Positions 5,391 through 5,790 of a stretch of 5,790 nt of DNA are shown here, in pieces; position 1 is the first letter of the stretch, and every line of letters begins with the position of its first letter. The DNA is from Cohaesibacteraceae bacterium (GTDB lineage Bacteria; Pseudomonadota; Alphaproteobacteria; Rhizobiales; Cohaesibacteraceae), in NCBI GenBank assembly GCA_016764535.1, contig JAESRR010000283.1, forward strand, positions 3,143 through 8,932, given 5' to 3'. Position numbers and translations under genes: made by a program. A model generated the notes under the pieces. That model did no database searches and was not told the origin of the DNA. It saw only the letters and a program-made list of their open reading frames with translations.

Positions 5391-5443
5391 TTTCGTCTGA
5401 TAATAGCGCTTTTGCGGTTTGATTAGATTGTTATTGTCACGAT

Positions 5444-5790
5444 ATGATTTCAAATGAACAATCAGTTTCCAGTGGTCCGCATAAAATTCGCATTCTGGCG
5501 GATGATTTAACCAGTGCTGCTGATGCTATAAATCCATTCATCCTGTCTGGTATGAATGGATTGATCCGGCTTTGGCCACATTCAGGCCAGTGTGAAGCAC
5601 ATCATGATGCGATTGCTCTTGATCTGGATACGCGAAATTGCGATGTCGAGGGTGCCGTGGAACGTACCAGATTAGCGGTGGCGAATGTTGGCAAGGATAC
5701 ATGCCTTTTTCTGACGATAGATTCTACTTTGCGCGGTCATGGCATGGCTGTTATCACAGCTGCGTTTGCTGCAAGCGGACACCAAAAAAT
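5444..5790 (+). CDS. Four-carbon acid sugar kinase (DUF1537 family), 3'-truncated
   Basis: ATG 5444 is the first start after an in-frame TGA at 5420, and the frame stays open to the window end (115 complete codons). Residues 15-28, IRILADDLTSAADA, match the N-terminal nucleotide/sugar-acid kinase motif 'LADDLTGAxDA'. ALDLDTRNCD (58-67) matches the 'LDTDSR' strand, and IDSTLRGH (92-99) matches 'K-x-DSTLRG' of the PF07005 N-terminal domain. Characterised members (OtnK, DtnK, LtnK groups) phosphorylate 3-oxo-tetronates or threonates with ATP in the cytosol during catabolism of four-carbon sugar acids. Two deviations stand out: Ser for Gly in LTSAAD, and LT in place of the usual lysine pair before IDSTLRG. 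Complete members run to about 400 residues, so about two thirds are missing. No clear Shine-Dalgarno precedes the start. The divergent LysR gene and the operator suggest effector-dependent control. Family call strong, substrate open. Confidence 0.88.
   Translation, partial: MISNEQSVSSGPHKIRILADDLTSAADAINPFILSGMNGLIRLWPHSGQCEAHHDAIALDLDTRNCDVEGAVERTRLAVANVGKDTCLFLTIDSTLRGHGMAVITAAFAASGHQK

Noticed and set aside
5092..5400. Plus-strand open frame of 102 codons
   Set aside because: It is antisense to the helix-turn-helix region of the LysR gene, and its Ser-Arg-Ala-rich product looks like a shadow.
5401..5443. Sigma-70 promoter for the kinase gene
   Set aside because: TAGATT at 5424-5429 resembles a -10 element, but no convincing -35 lies at the proper distance, so no promoter is called.

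Overview
The window has two parts: the tail-fibre and lysis end of a phage or prophage (positions 1 to 4466, all on the + strand), and a bacterial metabolic locus (4476 to 5790) holding a LysR-type regulator and the first third or so of a four-carbon sugar-acid kinase on opposite strands. The 3TM-type holin, the DUF1515-like membrane protein and the style of the regulator suggest an alphaproteobacterium, possibly Rhizobiales-like or marine. That is inference from protein style; no RNA gene or housekeeping marker confirms it.

Phage part. A tail-fibre protein enters from the left edge already in frame and ends at 973. It is followed by a very tight chain of small genes joined by ATGA, GTGA or TGATG overlaps: a 143-residue tail-associated protein (970-1401), a 94-residue beta-rich protein (1398-1682), and then four paralogous cassettes of about 121 to 128 residues (1682-2059, 2056-2442, 2439-2804, 2801-3180). 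The cassettes share a marine-phage tail-tip style domain, built around AKAW and DSLNI..VTDNGTGDY motifs, and all end in G-x-L-A. The fourth carries a single-base frameshift near 3092-3097. Without that base it runs out of its family frame and over the start of the next gene. A GC-rich gap of 113 bases follows, then a tail-assembly-chaperone-like gene (3294-3692), a holin-like membrane protein (3694-4110), and a coiled-coil protein with a C-terminal membrane segment (4110-4466). No endolysin, integrase or att site is visible.

Bacterial part. The last phage gene and the LysR gene converge with only 9 bases between their stop codons. The LysR gene (4476-5369, minus strand) and the kinase gene (from 5444, plus strand, cut by the window end) diverge from a 74-base spacer. 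A perfect inverted repeat with 8-base arms (5368-5390) overlaps the LysR start codon and is the best operator candidate. The likely arrangement is a catabolic operon for a four-carbon sugar acid such as a tetronate or threonate, controlled by the divergent regulator. The substrate cannot be read from the sequence.

The most noteworthy items are the tandem array of diverging tail-tip paralogs, the frameshift in its last member, the GC-rich insert-like gap behind it, and the operator palindrome sitting on the regulator's start codon.
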